A stretch of DNA of 64,000 bases from Christiangramia aestuarii (GCF_009735585.1 NZ_VJVW01000004.1:124001-188000); one strand, 5' to 3'. Numbered from the stretch's first letter, positions 44,477-53,191 are shown. Notes: a model not told the origin generated them from the letters alone. Numbers and translations are program-made.

Positions 44477-44890
44477 TTAAATTTGAGATTCGAGTTTTTG
44501 CAAGTGAACGTGTATAAAACTAAGGTTCTCGAAATTCACTTTACAGGGAAAGGCCGCTGCTGAAAATACAGTACCGTCTTTTCTCTTGAAAAAACTTTTT
44601 ACGGTCAGAGTATTCTCTTTCTTCATCTTTTCCAGTACTTCGAGAGAATGTTTCATTTCAGATTCTGCATGAAGATCCAGCACCTGCAGATCAAGGAACT
44701 CTTCTTTTGAATAACCAAATTCCGCAATGGCAGTATCATTAACATCAATGATATTTAGATACATATCATGGATTATGATAGGGAGTACAGAACAGTTAAA
44801 GATCTGCTTATAAAGTTCTCCCGATTTACGGAATTCCTGAAATTCCTTGTTTAGGTCTAATGAGCTCATGAAATGTTTAGAGATATTCAT
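44477..44890 (-). CDS. Stand-alone PAS domain protein
   Basis: 137 residues: a short helix, then one PAS domain with YKQIFNCSVLPIIIHDMYLN, IIDVNDTAIAEFGYSKEEFL and FFKRKDGTVFSAAAFPCKV. There is no kinase, cyclase or HTH part, so the protein must act by binding a partner, or be the relic of a larger sensor. No partner gene is adjacent. The length is normal for a PAS-only protein; the ligand is unknown. Confidence 0.82.
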   Translation of the reverse strand: MNISKHFMSSLDLNKEFQEFRKSGELYKQIFNCSVLPIIIHDMYLNIIDVNDTAIAEFGYSKEEFLDLQVLDLHAESEMKHSLEVLEKMKKENTLTVKSFFKRKDGTVFSAAAFPCKVNFENLSFIHVHLQKLESQI

Positions 44891-44980
44891 TGGTTACAGA
44901 AACTTTGTTTCTAAACCAATTAAATTCTTTTTAATGATAACTGGTTATAAGGTATGTGTTTCTGATTGAACCCGCAAAAC

Positions 44981-45014
44981 AATAAAGCCTTCTTCCAATT
45001 AAATGGAAAATTGC
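44981..45014 (-). terminator. Weak hairpin terminator after the orphan lipoprotein gene
   Basis: On the minus strand TTTTCCATTTAATTGGAAGA has a CCA/TGG-centred stem, followed by GGCTTTATTGTTTTG. It is 50 bp after the stop at 45061. The same sequence, with two or three changes, recurs at 45973-46008. Confidence 0.5.
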
Positions 45015-45041
45015 TAATTCGCGAATAATTAGACTAAAGAA

Positions 45042-45072
45042 AAAGCGATCACTATAAGCTTTACAAATTGTT
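45042..45072. repeat. 31-bp direct repeat, copy 1
   Basis: AAAGCGATCACTATAAGCTT plus the next eleven bases (TACAAATTGTT). It agrees with copy 2 (45809-45839) at 29 of 31 positions. It covers the last codons and 3' flank of the lipoprotein gene at 45061. Confidence 0.85.
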
Positions 45073-45693
45073 ATAATCCTCTGTTGATTCTAAATTGAGA
45101 CTAAACCCTCCTTTCACAAATATCATGTTTTCCAGATCAGGATTATATGCTTCAAATTCAAAAGTTCCTTCTACATATTCATCTGTTGCCTTAGTAACTT
45201 CTACTACTCCAGGTTCATTCCCGAAAGAATAATGGTTTTCCCACATATCAAAATTATCCCAATATATAGCCCAGCTTACGGTTTCACGAGTTCCAGTATA
45301 GTAAATGCCCTCACCATCAAAAAAACATACTTTAAAAAGTAAACCATTGTAGGTGGAGTCTTGTGCCTCTCCTATAATTTCACCGAAAAAATCAAAGTTA
45401 ATTACACCTGTATCCTTACTCGAATATATTGTACCTGCAATATGTTTTCCTATAGTAGTCTCGAATTTTGTACTATCAATCTCCCACCAAAAAAATTCTG
45501 CTCTTTCTTCTTCTGAATCGGTGGTATCATCAGAATCTTGTTCGCCGGAATTTTCAGTTGGACCTCCATTAACTGTTTCGTTAGTAGTATTTTCGTTAAC
45601 TAATTTTTCCTCTACGCCAGTATCTAATTCTCCTTCTTGACAGGAAAAAAGCATAAATAATCCTACAGAAAAAATCATTATATAATTTTTCAT
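45061..45693 (-). CDS. Orphan lipoprotein, unknown function
   Basis: 210 residues. Signal peptide ends at lipobox MLFSC (Cys18), followed by an acidic, low-complexity linker rich in Glu, Asn, Thr and Ser (about 22-65). The remainder has beta-strand character (WWEIDSTKFETTIGKHIAGT, DEYVEGTFEFEAYNPD). I recognise no family; the general look resembles DUF6252-like exported proteins of Flavobacteria, but I cannot support a name. Its 3' end is duplicated upstream (see repeats). Confidence 0.65.
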   Translation of the reverse strand: MKNYIMIFSVGLFMLFSCQEGELDTGVEEKLVNENTTNETVNGGPTENSGEQDSDDTTDSEEERAEFFWWEIDSTKFETTIGKHIAGTIYSSKDTGVINFDFFGEIIGEAQDSTYNGLLFKVCFFDGEGIYYTGTRETVSWAIYWDNFDMWENHYSFGNEPGVVEVTKATDEYVEGTFEFEAYNPDLENMIFVKGGFSLNLESTEDYNNL

Positions 45694-45808
45694 TTCTTAT
45701 ATTTTTTAAAAATTATTGAATTCTTTAGTAGGGTAAATGCATAAATTATTGATTATAAGAGTTTTATGTGTAAAAAGCAAATGAAATAAGGGCAGGAAAT
45801 AAAAACAG

Positions 45809-45839
45809 AAAGCGATCACTATTAGCTTTAAAAATTGTT
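45809..45839. repeat. 31-bp direct repeat, copy 2 (possible 3'-end relic)
   Basis: 29 of 31 bases match copy 1 at 45042-45072. In the same frame as copy 1 the minus strand reads Asn-Asn-Phe-stop against Asn-Asn-Leu-stop, so it may be the relic of a second lipoprotein gene whose body is lost. Upstream (45840-45972) the sequence shows no likeness to the intact gene. Confidence 0.75.
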
Positions 45840-45972
45840 GGCATCCAACCTACACAAGTAAATAACTTTGAGTTTAGGCAAATAGAGAAGGGGTCCCTTA
45901 AAAGCCCCCTTTTTGATGTGAAAGCCCGTCAATATAACGAAAGGATAGAAAGTAACAGTAAGCCTATAAAAA

Positions 45973-46008
45973 CAAAAAAGCCTTCTTCCATCAAATGGAA
46001 AAAAGCTT
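45973..46008 (-). terminator. Hairpin terminator without an obvious gene
   Basis: On the minus strand AAGCTTTTTTCCAT-TTG-ATGGAAGAAGGCTT (stem with two G-U pairs), then TTTTTTGTTTTT. It is close in sequence to the hairpin at 44981. The region 45694-45808 holds nothing that I can recognise. Confidence 0.6.
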
Positions 46009-46104
46009 TTCATTGGTTAACCCAATCCTCACAACATAGGATATTAACAGGTTAACTACACATCCCAGTCTCCTGGGACAAACAACACAACTAATCTTTA
46101 GTGC

Positions 46105-46137
46105 CAAAAAAAGCCCCCCAATTTGAGGAGCTTTTTT
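46105..46137 (-). terminator. Terminator of tRNA-Asp
   Basis: On the minus strand AGCTCCTC-AAATT-GGGGGGCT (with G-U pairs) followed by T7. It begins 10 bp after the tRNA end. Confidence 0.85.
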
Positions 46138-46146
46138 GCAATTTTG

Positions 46147-46220
46147 CGGTCTGGACGAGACTCGAACTCGCGACCCCCTGCGTGACAGGCAGGTATTCTA
46201 ACCAACTGAACTACCAGACC
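46147..46220 (-). tRNA. tRNA-Asp (GTC)
   Basis: A 74-nt cloverleaf on the minus strand. Acceptor arms GGTCTGG and CCAGACC; anticodon stem CCTGC/GCAGG with loop CTGTCAC, anticodon GTC; discriminator G73, as expected for Asp. CCA is not encoded. It has its own promoter at 46239-46269. Confidence 0.96.
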
Positions 46221-46238
46221 GTTGCGTTATTGCGAGGG

Positions 46239-46269
46239 CAAATATACGCCCCTTTTTAGATTCACCAAA
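46239..46269 (-). promoter_or_regulatory. Promoter of tRNA-Asp
   Basis: On the minus strand TTTG (46269-46266), 19-bp spacer, TATATTTG (46246-46239): a perfect match to the Bacteroidota promoter. The predicted transcript starts about 12 bases before the tRNA. Confidence 0.85.
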
Positions 46270-46306
46270 CCTTTTTTTAAAATTTTTCGAACTAATTTTT
46301 CGCCTC

Positions 46307-47236
46307 CTAGCCAAACTTTTGTTTTTCAAGTAAATATGCCGTCATTATTTTATCAAAATTTTTATTGATATCTGCCTCGACGTATTTAATGCGGTATTTC
46401 GCGCATTGCATTTTGAGATCGGCCAGGTATTCCTGCACGGCTTTTTTATAATTTATCCTGATATTATCTGAATATAGATCCACCTCAGCACCGGTTTCCA
46501 CATCGGTGAACCGCCTTGGGGTATTCTCGAAATCGAATTCCAGCTCCCTTTTCTCATCGATCACATGAAAAAGGATTACCTCGTGCCTATTATATTTTAA
46601 ATGTCTTAAAGCTTCGAACAGCCGTTCCTCATCTGCATCTGCCTGGAACATGTCGGTAAACAGGAAAATGAGTGATCTCCGCTTCAGTTTCTCGGCTATC
46701 TGGTGTAAATAGGTATAGGTATCGGTGTTCTTTTTCCTGGCCGGATGCTGCAGGATATCATTAAGCTTGTGCAGCAGCATATGATGATGCCGCTCACTGG
46801 ACTTCTCAGGCGCATAGAACTCGAATTCGTCACTATAGATACTTACCCCTACCGCGTCCCTCTGTCGCTTCAGTATCTCCATTAAACAGGCCGAAGCCAG
46901 TACCGAAAACCCGATCTTGTTCAAAGAGCCGATATTTTGTTGCTTCTTCGCAGGGTAATGCATGGAAGCCGAATTGTCCAGGATTAAATGACACCTCAAA
47001 TTCGTTTCTTCCTCATAGCGCCGGGTATACAATTTATCCGTTTTGGCGAAAAGTTTCCAGTCGATATGCCGGGTGCTCTCCCCGTTGTTATAGATCTTAT
47101 GCTCGGCAAACTCGGCAGAGAAGCCGTGAAACGGACTCTTGTGCATTCCCGAGATATAGCCCTCCACCACCTGCCTGGCCAAAAGGTCCAGGTTTAAAAA
47201 TCCGCCGGTTTCGTGAAGTTCTTTCTCTATGTTCAT
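46307..47236 (-). CDS. DUF58 (VWA-like) protein
   Basis: 309 residues, cytoplasmic. DUF58 pattern: SGMHKSPFHGFSAEFAEHKI, YNNGESTRHIDWKLFAKTDK, and a metal-site-like DNSASMHYP (Asp-x-Ser-x-Ser) of the VWA fold, then SLIFLFTDMFQAD. In most Bacteroidota DUF58 genes follow a MoxR ATPase gene and precede Bat-type VWA genes. Here neither is present in the flanks; trxA is upstream (in the direction of transcription) and tRNA-Asp downstream. It probably still works with an unlinked MoxR chaperone. Confidence 0.88.
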   Translation of the reverse strand: MNIEKELHETGGFLNLDLLARQVVEGYISGMHKSPFHGFSAEFAEHKIYNNGESTRHIDWKLFAKTDKLYTRRYEEETNLRCHLILDNSASMHYPAKKQQNIGSLNKIGFSVLASACLMEILKRQRDAVGVSIYSDEFEFYAPEKSSERHHHMLLHKLNDILQHPARKKNTDTYTYLHQIAEKLKRRSLIFLFTDMFQADADEERLFEALRHLKYNRHEVILFHVIDEKRELEFDFENTPRRFTDVETGAEVDLYSDNIRINYKKAVQEYLADLKMQCAKYRIKYVEADINKNFDKIMTAYLLEKQKFG

Positions 47237-47357
47237 AAGATGCTATCTGCAAGCCCGGGCAGTACCCTCTGGCTGGGATTAAAGTATTTTTGATTAATGC
47301 GGAAACCAGAAAAGGTCACCTTGCTTTCCAAAGCATTAAAATACCTTAAGTTTCTGA

Positions 47358-47387
47358 ATAAAAAAAGCCCCGCGAATTGCGAGGCTT
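47358..47387 (-). terminator. Terminator of trxA
   Basis: On the minus strand AAGCCTCGC-AATTC-GCGGGGCTT followed by T6. It begins 23 bp after the trxA stop. Confidence 0.9.
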
Positions 47388-47409
47388 GATTTTATCTTTA
47401 ATTCAGTTA

Positions 47410-47727
47410 TTACAATAACTGGTCGATAGCGTCAGCATAAGTTTGTTTTGGAGCAACTCCAACCTGACGTCCTACAACTTCTCCGTTTTGAAATACCAGC
47501 ACTGTAGGAATGTTTCTTACACCGTACTTAGCAGCGAATTCCTGGTTAGCGTCAACATCAAGTTTTCCAACCACGGCTTTCCCGTCATATTCAGAACTAA
47601 GTTCGTCGATGATCGGTCCTACCATTCTACATGGTCCACACCATGCAGCCCAGAAATCTACCATTACAGGCTTATCGCTTTTAAGCACCTGTTCTTCAAA
47701 ATTTGCGTCAGTTATTTCAACAGCCAT
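47410..47727 (-). CDS. trxA: Thioredoxin
   Basis: 105 residues: VMVDFWAAWCGPCRMVGPI carries the WCGPC active site (Cys30, Cys33), with the cis-Pro loop RNIPTVLVF and the C-terminal helix. It is a typical cytoplasmic thioredoxin that reduces protein disulfides with thioredoxin reductase. No signal peptide. Monocistronic with a strong terminator. Confidence 0.97.
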   Translation of the reverse strand: MAVEITDANFEEQVLKSDKPVMVDFWAAWCGPCRMVGPIIDELSSEYDGKAVVGKLDVDANQEFAAKYGVRNIPTVLVFQNGEVVGRQVGVAPKQTYADAIDQLL

Positions 47728-47841
47728 AATATGTTATTTTTTCTATGTTTTTAATTTGATTCGTAAAAGTAGTCAATAAAATAATTATTCCTTACACCAC
47801 CAATATTTTATTTGACTATAAGCATATTGGTATGCTTTATC

Positions 47842-47914
47842 TGGGGTCCCCACGCCTTTGGCGTGGCCGGGCTTTCGGCGCTGCGCGGTAGCTTGCCTCA
47901 ATCCCTGGCCCAGG
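47842..47914. other. GC-rich intergenic segment of unknown origin
   Basis: About 70 bp of clearly higher G+C than the surroundings, starting GGGGTCCCCACGCC and including the palindrome CACGCC-TTT-GGCGTG (47851-47865). It lies between trxA and dnaE and is next to a REP-like repeat. I recall similar strings (GGGCTTTCGG...CGCTGCGCGG) in other Flavobacteria intergenic regions, which suggests a dispersed repeat. An inverted repeat AGCATA-TTGG-TATGCT precedes it at 47821-47836. Confidence 0.5.
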
Positions 47915-47928
47915 TTCTCTACTTCCCA

Positions 47929-48000
47929 TCATCCTGTCTCGATGCTTCGGGAGTATCTGGATTTCACAAAAGAGAAGCTGAAACAAGTTCAGCTTGACGA
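47929..48000. repeat. REP-like palindromic repeat, copy R1 (divergent)
   Basis: Same plan as the copies at 58572, 59674 and 59840: a TCA(T/C)CCTGT start, a CTTCGGGAG hairpin, and an end GAAACAAGTTCAGCTTGACG that is the partner of the start. It follows the dnaE stop by 14 bp and may act as its 3' hairpin. Confidence 0.7.
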
Positions 48001-48013
48001 TTTACTTAATGTT

Positions 48014-51000
48014 CTAATTCAACTTATACATAAACTGTTCTGCTTCCAAAGCTTCTATAAGCTCCTGCGAGATCCTTATCTTATGCTTTCTACTTGGTAA
48101 CCGAAGCTTCACCTGCTCCTTCATTTCATAAACAACAAAATTTAAATGGCAGTCTCCTTTGTGTGCCATAAAAGTATCCTTCAGCCATTCTATCTTTTCT
48201 TCCCTCAGGTCGTCTATGTTCATCTGTATGGTAAGCTTGCGTGCATTCTTATCCATCACATCATGTAAAAGGGTAATATCCCTGAACTGTATCCTTGGTT
48301 CTCCCTTCTTCCCGGTATCCTTATTCGTCCATCCTTCCTTTACGAAGATCTTCATATGTATGAAGTTGTTCGGCACGAAGAAATGCTTCAGCTTAAGATA
48401 TTCTTCCCCGAAGATCTTGAACTCATAAGATTCATCATAATCTTCAACAGTGAAGATGGCCCAGCCTTTTCCGTTCTTGGAGGTCCTGTGCTGCACATCT
48501 ACCACCACGCATCCAAGGGTAAGCTCCCTGTTCACGATGGTTTCCAGGTTCCTGCAATCTGATAATTTACCGTTACAGAAGTAGTTCATTTCTATCTTGA
48601 AATCATCCAGGGGATGTCCCGAAATATAGATTCCAACAACCTCTTTTTCACGACGTAGTTTTTCCATGGTACCCCATTCCTCGCATCCGGGAACCTCTGG
48701 CTCCGGGATCTGCACGTCACTGGCCTCACCAAAAAGGCTTACCTGCGATGAATTCTCATTTTCCTGGTACTTCTGGGCATACTTGACCACCTTTTCCAGA
48801 AAGCTCATTCCACTGCCATCATCATGGAAATATTGTGCCCTGTGGGTATTACCAAAGCCATCGAAACCACCGGCCAGGGCCAGGTTCTCAAAAGCCTTTT
48901 TATTGGCTGCTCTCAGGTCTATTCTTTTGGCCATATCGAATATGGATCGATAAGGTCCTTCTTTTCCTTTCCTGTTTTCTACGATGGTTGCTACTGCTCC
49001 TGCTCCAACACCCTTGATCGCTCCCATTCCGAAGCGTACCGCGTTGTCCTTATTTACAGAGAACTTATAATAAGATTCATTCACATCTGGCCCAAGCACG
49101 TTCAGCTTCATACGCTTACATTCCTCCATAAAGAAGGTCACTTGTTTGATGTCGTTCATATTGTTAGAAAGCACCGCCGCCATATATTCCGCGGGATAAT
49201 GCGCTTTCAAATAAGCGGTTTGGTAGGCGATCCAGGCATAACAGGTAGAGTGAGATTTGTTAAAGGCGTAGGACGCAAAGGCCTCCCAGTCTTTCCATAT
49301 CTTTTCCAGCACCTCTTCGGGATGTCCTTTTTCCTTACCACCGCCAATGAATTTAGGCTTCAACTGTGCCAGCAGGGCTGCGATCTTTTTACCCATCGCC
49401 TTACGAAGCATGTCGGCTTCACCCTTGGAGAAACCAGCCAGTTTTTGCGACAGCAGCATCACCTGCTCCTGGTACACTGTAATTCCGTAGGTCTCTTCCA
49501 GGTACTCCTCCATTTCCGGAAGGTCGTAAGAGATCTCCTCATCCCCGTGCTTCCTGGCAATGAAACTTGGAATATACTCCATCGGCCCCGGACGGTACAA
49601 TGCGTTCATGGCAATAAGATCATCAAAGACCGTAGGCTTTAACGATTGCATGTGTTTCTGCATCCCGGGAGATTCGTACTGAAAGATCCCGACGGTTTCT
49701 CCTCGCTGGAAGAGTTTATAGGTTTCCTCATCATCAAGCGGGAAACTATCCGGATCTAGTTCAATCCCGTGTCTGCCCTTTACAATTTTCACCGTATCCT
49801 TAATTAAGGTCAGCGTCTTAAGACCCAGGAAATCCATTTTTAGCAGTCCGGCGCTTTCCACCACCGAGTTATCGAACTGAGTCACATAAAGATCGGAGTC
49901 TTTAGCCACAGATACCGGCACATAGTTGGTAATGTCCCCGGGGGTAATGATCACCCCACAGGCATGGATCCCAGTATTTCGTACCGATCCTTCCAGTACT
50001 CGAGCCTGGTTGATCGTTTCTGCCTCCAGGTCGTCCCCTTCAGCTATATTGAATAATTCGTTTATTTTCTCTACCTCATCTCCACGGAATTTGGACTTGA
50101 TCGCCTTATCGTCCATAGCGAATAGCTTTCCTAGCTTGGTATTTGGGATAAGTTTGGCGATCCTATCAGCTTCCATTAGTGGAAGGTCCAGTACCCTGGC
50201 CGTATCCCTGATAGAGGATTTCGCCGCCATGGTCCCGTAGGTGATGATCTGCGCCACCTGATTAGCCCCGTATTTCTTGATCACGTAATCCATTACCCTG
50301 CTTCGGCCTTCATCATCGAAGTCGATATCAATATCGGGCATACTCACACGATCCGGATTCAGGAACCTCTCAAAAAGCAGGTCATACTTAATGGGGTCTA
50401 TATTGGTAATTCCAAGACAATAAGCTACCGCAGATCCCGCTGCCGATCCACGTCCCGGCCCCACCGAAACACCCATCTCTCGGGCGGCACGTATAAAGTC
50501 TTCCACGATAAGGAAATACCCTGGATATCCTGTATTTTCAATTACCGAAAGTTCAAAGTTCAGTCTTTCGGCAATATCATCAGTGATCTCACCGTATCTT
50601 TCTTTAGCTCCTTCAAAGGTGATATGCTTTAAATAGGCATTTTCACCTCTTTTACCACCGTCTAGCTTATCTTCTTCACTCAGGAATTTTTCAGGGATCT
50701 CGAAAGCCGGAAGCAGTACATCACGTGCCAGTTCAAATGGCTCGATCTTATCTACAACCTCCTGGATATTGCTAATGGCCTCGGGCAGATCCTTGAAGAG
50801 TTTCTTCATTTCGTTACCGCTCTTGAAGTAATATTCTTCATTCGGTAAACCATATCTGTATCCACGGCCACGGCCTATTGGAGTCGCCTGCTTTTCCCCA
50901 TCCTTTACACAAAGTAAAATATCATGGGCATTGGCATCTTCCTGTTTCCAGTAATAGGTATTATTGGTCGCGACCAGTTTTATATCATGTTTTTTGGAAA

Positions 51001-52399
51001 ATTCAACCAGAACAGGATTCACCCTGTTCTCATCTTCCTGGTCGTGGCGCATGATCTCGATATAAAGATCTTCGCCAAATTCCTCTTTCCACCACAGCAA
51101 AGCTTCTTCTGCCTGCTTTTCTCCAACATTCAGGATCTTGCTGGGAACCTCACCATAAAGGTTTCCCGTTAGCACGATCACATCTTCTTTATATTTTTTA
51201 ATCACCTCCCTGTCTATACGCGGTACATAATAGAATCCATCTGTATAGGCCATGGAAGACATTTTCGCCAGGTTGTGATATCCGTTCTTGTTCTTGGCCA
51301 GCATCACTATCTGGTAACCATTATCTTTCCGGCTCTTGTCGGTATGGTTCTCACAAACGAAAAACTCGCAACCCATGATCGCTTTGAGCGGCTTTTTCAG
51401 ATCTTCGCCGTTTTCTTCAGCAGTTGCATTATGATCGGCAATACTTTTATTATAGGCACCAACTTCTTTCACAAAGTGGAAAGCGCCCATCATATTGGCA
51501 TGATCGGTAAGGGCCACGGCATTCATATTTTCTTCGGCAGCTGCCGCCACAAGATCCGGAATACTAATAGTAGATTGAAGAACCGAGAACTGGGAGTGAT
51601 TGTGCAGATGAGCAAAAGGTACTTCATCCAGTTTTTCAAGGTTTTCCTGTATCTCTTCTTTGGAAATGTCATCTGAAGGCTGCTGTTTTTCCAGCCTTTT
51701 CCTGATCTTATCCGAAGCCTTTTTTAAATTGATATGCTTCAGCCCGATAAGCTCGATCCTCTGCGGATTGGCCTCTGAGAAATTCTCAAAATAGTCTGAA
51801 GGCACATCCAGCTCTTCCACGGTGTATATTCTCTGACGGATAAGCTCCAGGAAACAGCGGGTGGTCGCCTCCACATCGGCGGTCGCGTTGTGAGCTTCAG
51901 CAAAAGCCTCGTCGAAAAGGAATTCATGCAACTCGGTAAGCGTAGGTAGCTTGAACTTTCCTCCCCTACCTCCGGGGATCTTGCAAAGTTCGGCGGTCTT
52001 TTCGGTACAGGTATCCAAAACAGGCATTTCCTGAAGGCTATTTTCAAAATTCCTGCGAAGGAATTCTGCCCCCATAATATTCAGGTCGAAACCTACATTT
52101 TGTCCCACCACGAATTTGGATTTTTTCAGGGCGGCATTGAACTTTTCCAGTACCTCGTCCAGTGGAATTCCCTGCTCCTTGGCAAGGTCTGTCGAGATGC
52201 CATGAATACGTTCAGAATCATAAGGAATATCGAAACCTTCAGGCTGCACCAGGTAATCCTGGTTTTCGACAAGATTTCCCATCTCATCGTGCACCTGCCA
52301 GGCGATCTGTATACATCGCGGCCAGTTGTCAGCATCGGTTAGAGGTGCGTCCCAGCGCTTGGGAAGTCCGGTGGTTTCGGTATCAAAAATGAGGTACAT
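48014..52399 (-). CDS. dnaE: DNA polymerase III alpha subunit with fused exonuclease
   Basis: 1461 residues. An N-terminal DnaQ-like 3'-5' exonuclease (about 1-190) has the DEDDh motifs DTETTG (Asp6, Glu8), GQNVGFDLN and EAHNATADVEAT. A PHP domain follows (HLHNHSQFSVLQSTI, ALTDHANMMG), then the C-family polymerase core with GPGRGSAAGSAVAYCLG and the catalytic PDIDIDFDDEGRSRVMDY, and the OB-fold/C-terminal part. The fused proofreading domain is usual for DnaE in Bacteroidota, with no separate need for DnaQ. It is the replicative polymerase. Confidence 0.97.
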   Translation of the reverse strand: MYLIFDTETTGLPKRWDAPLTDADNWPRCIQIAWQVHDEMGNLVENQDYLVQPEGFDIPYDSERIHGISTDLAKEQGIPLDEVLEKFNAALKKSKFVVGQNVGFDLNIMGAEFLRRNFENSLQEMPVLDTCTEKTAELCKIPGGRGGKFKLPTLTELHEFLFDEAFAEAHNATADVEATTRCFLELIRQRIYTVEELDVPSDYFENFSEANPQRIELIGLKHINLKKASDKIRKRLEKQQPSDDISKEEIQENLEKLDEVPFAHLHNHSQFSVLQSTISIPDLVAAAAEENMNAVALTDHANMMGAFHFVKEVGAYNKSIADHNATAEENGEDLKKPLKAIMGCEFFVCENHTDKSRKDNGYQIVMLAKNKNGYHNLAKMSSMAYTDGFYYVPRIDREVIKKYKEDVIVLTGNLYGEVPSKILNVGEKQAEEALLWWKEEFGEDLYIEIMRHDQEDENRVNPVLVEFSKKHDIKLVATNNTYYWKQEDANAHDILLCVKDGEKQATPIGRGRGYRYGLPNEEYYFKSGNEMKKLFKDLPEAISNIQEVVDKIEPFELARDVLLPAFEIPEKFLSEEDKLDGGKRGENAYLKHITFEGAKERYGEITDDIAERLNFELSVIENTGYPGYFLIVEDFIRAAREMGVSVGPGRGSAAGSAVAYCLGITNIDPIKYDLLFERFLNPDRVSMPDIDIDFDDEGRSRVMDYVIKKYGANQVAQIITYGTMAAKSSIRDTARVLDLPLMEADRIAKLIPNTKLGKLFAMDDKAIKSKFRGDEVEKINELFNIAEGDDLEAETINQARVLEGSVRNTGIHACGVIITPGDITNYVPVSVAKDSDLYVTQFDNSVVESAGLLKMDFLGLKTLTLIKDTVKIVKGRHGIELDPDSFPLDDEETYKLFQRGETVGIFQYESPGMQKHMQSLKPTVFDDLIAMNALYRPGPMEYIPSFIARKHGDEEISYDLPEMEEYLEETYGITVYQEQVMLLSQKLAGFSKGEADMLRKAMGKKIAALLAQLKPKFIGGGKEKGHPEEVLEKIWKDWEAFASYAFNKSHSTCYAWIAYQTAYLKAHYPAEYMAAVLSNNMNDIKQVTFFMEECKRMKLNVLGPDVNESYYKFSVNKDNAVRFGMGAIKGVGAGAVATIVENRKGKEGPYRSIFDMAKRIDLRAANKKAFENLALAGGFDGFGNTHRAQYFHDDGSGMSFLEKVVKYAQKYQENENSSQVSLFGEASDVQIPEPEVPGCEEWGTMEKLRREKEVVGIYISGHPLDDFKIEMNYFCNGKLSDCRNLETIVNRELTLGCVVVDVQHRTSKNGKGWAIFTVEDYDESYEFKIFGEEYLKLKHFFVPNNFIHMKIFVKEGWTNKDTGKKGEPRIQFRDITLLHDVMDKNARKLTIQMNIDDLREEKIEWLKDTFMAHKGDCHLNFVVYEMKEQVKLRLPSRKHKIRISQELIEALEAEQFMYKLN

Positions 52400-52519
52400 T
52401 CCTTAGTATTTTAAGCCTTTTCAGAAGATGATTTTGGAATCCAGCAGGCTGAATTATCCGGGCTAAAATAAGGAACTTTAGCGCCGAAATAAAACTTAGT
52501 TTTAAGGAATTATCAACGA

Positions 52520-52566
52520 TAAAAAAAGCCTCACAAAATTCTGAAAATTCAGAATATTTGTGAGGC
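52520..52566 (-). terminator. Terminator of the DUF2383 gene
   Basis: A long hairpin with arms about 18 bp (GCCTCACAAA-ATTCTGAA and its partner) and on the minus strand a run of T. It is 122 bp past the stop codon at 52688 and ahead of the dnaE start. Confidence 0.8.
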
Positions 52567-52687
52567 CTGATACGAACACTAAAAACTACTACTACTTCAA
52601 TCAAACATTGCTCGCATCTTAGGGTTTACAATCCTTCAGTATCGTGTCATTGGGGTGATTTTCCCGAAAGACTTTTATAGTAGTAAA

Positions 52688-53134
52688 TTATGCTTGCTTT
52701 TCCAGCGTCTTCACTTCATTTAAGGAAGCGACAATTCCGTTTTTTTGTTTCATTAGGATGTTAGCCGTAGAAGCAGGGATCTCAGATTCCTTCAATACAT
52801 TTTCATATTCTTCTACCGCAGCTTTTTCACCACGAATAGCTTCTTCCAGCACTGCTTCATCCTTGTCTCCAGAAAGGCTGGTTTTAAGGTTCATCCAGGA
52901 ACGGTGAGCGTCTGCAGCTAGGCTGGAACCTTTTTCAGGATTCTCGCCAAAATTGCGGATCTCAGACTTCAGCTCATGGCCAAAATCATACCTTTCCTGA
53001 GCTCTTTCTGCAAAGAAAACTTTAAGATCTTCCCTTTTTACTTTTTCTGCGGCCAGTTTATACCCTTTTTCCGCATCATAATTTTTCTCTAGTAATTCAT
53101 TCAGTTTTTTAGATATCTCTTTAGAATAACTCAT
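52688..53134 (-). CDS. DUF2383/PA2169-type four-helix-bundle protein
   Basis: 148 residues, entirely helical. Pattern LNELLEKNYDAEKGYKLAAE, RAQERYDFGHELKSEIR, HRSWMNLKTSLSGDKDEAVL and ECEEAYA-like IRGEKAAVEEYENVL is that of the DUF2383 ferritin-like bundle. Some members carry Glu-Glu-His-type metal ligands; here Glu and His residues (RYDFGHE, EKAAVEEYE) are compatible. Often stress-linked in this phylum, but function not established. Own promoter and terminator. Confidence 0.87.
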   Translation of the reverse strand: MSYSKEISKKLNELLEKNYDAEKGYKLAAEKVKREDLKVFFAERAQERYDFGHELKSEIRNFGENPEKGSSLAADAHRSWMNLKTSLSGDKDEAVLEEAIRGEKAAVEEYENVLKESEIPASTANILMKQKNGIVASLNEVKTLEKQA

Positions 53135-53160
53135 AGCGTATTTTTAATTTTTCTTTCGAG

Positions 53161-53191
53161 TAAAGATAAGGTCACAAGCCTAGGTCAACAA
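53161..53191 (-). promoter_or_regulatory. Putative promoter of the DUF2383 gene
   Basis: On the minus strand TTG (53191-53189), 20-bp spacer, TATCTTTA (53168-53161), 7 of 8 matches to TAnnTTTG, about 27 bp before the start. Confidence 0.5.

Noticed and set aside
45828-46013. 61-residue minus-strand frame between the orphan lipoprotein and tRNA-Asp
   Set aside because: It begins within a terminator hairpin and has no coherent protein pattern; only its last codons resemble the lipoprotein end (treated as a repeat).
47812-47997. Plus-strand frame through the GC-rich segment and repeat R1
   Set aside because: Composed of repeat sequence; no start context and no family pattern.
48824-49642. 272-residue plus-strand frame inside dnaE
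   Set aside because: Fully antisense to the conserved polymerase core; no family pattern and no promoter.
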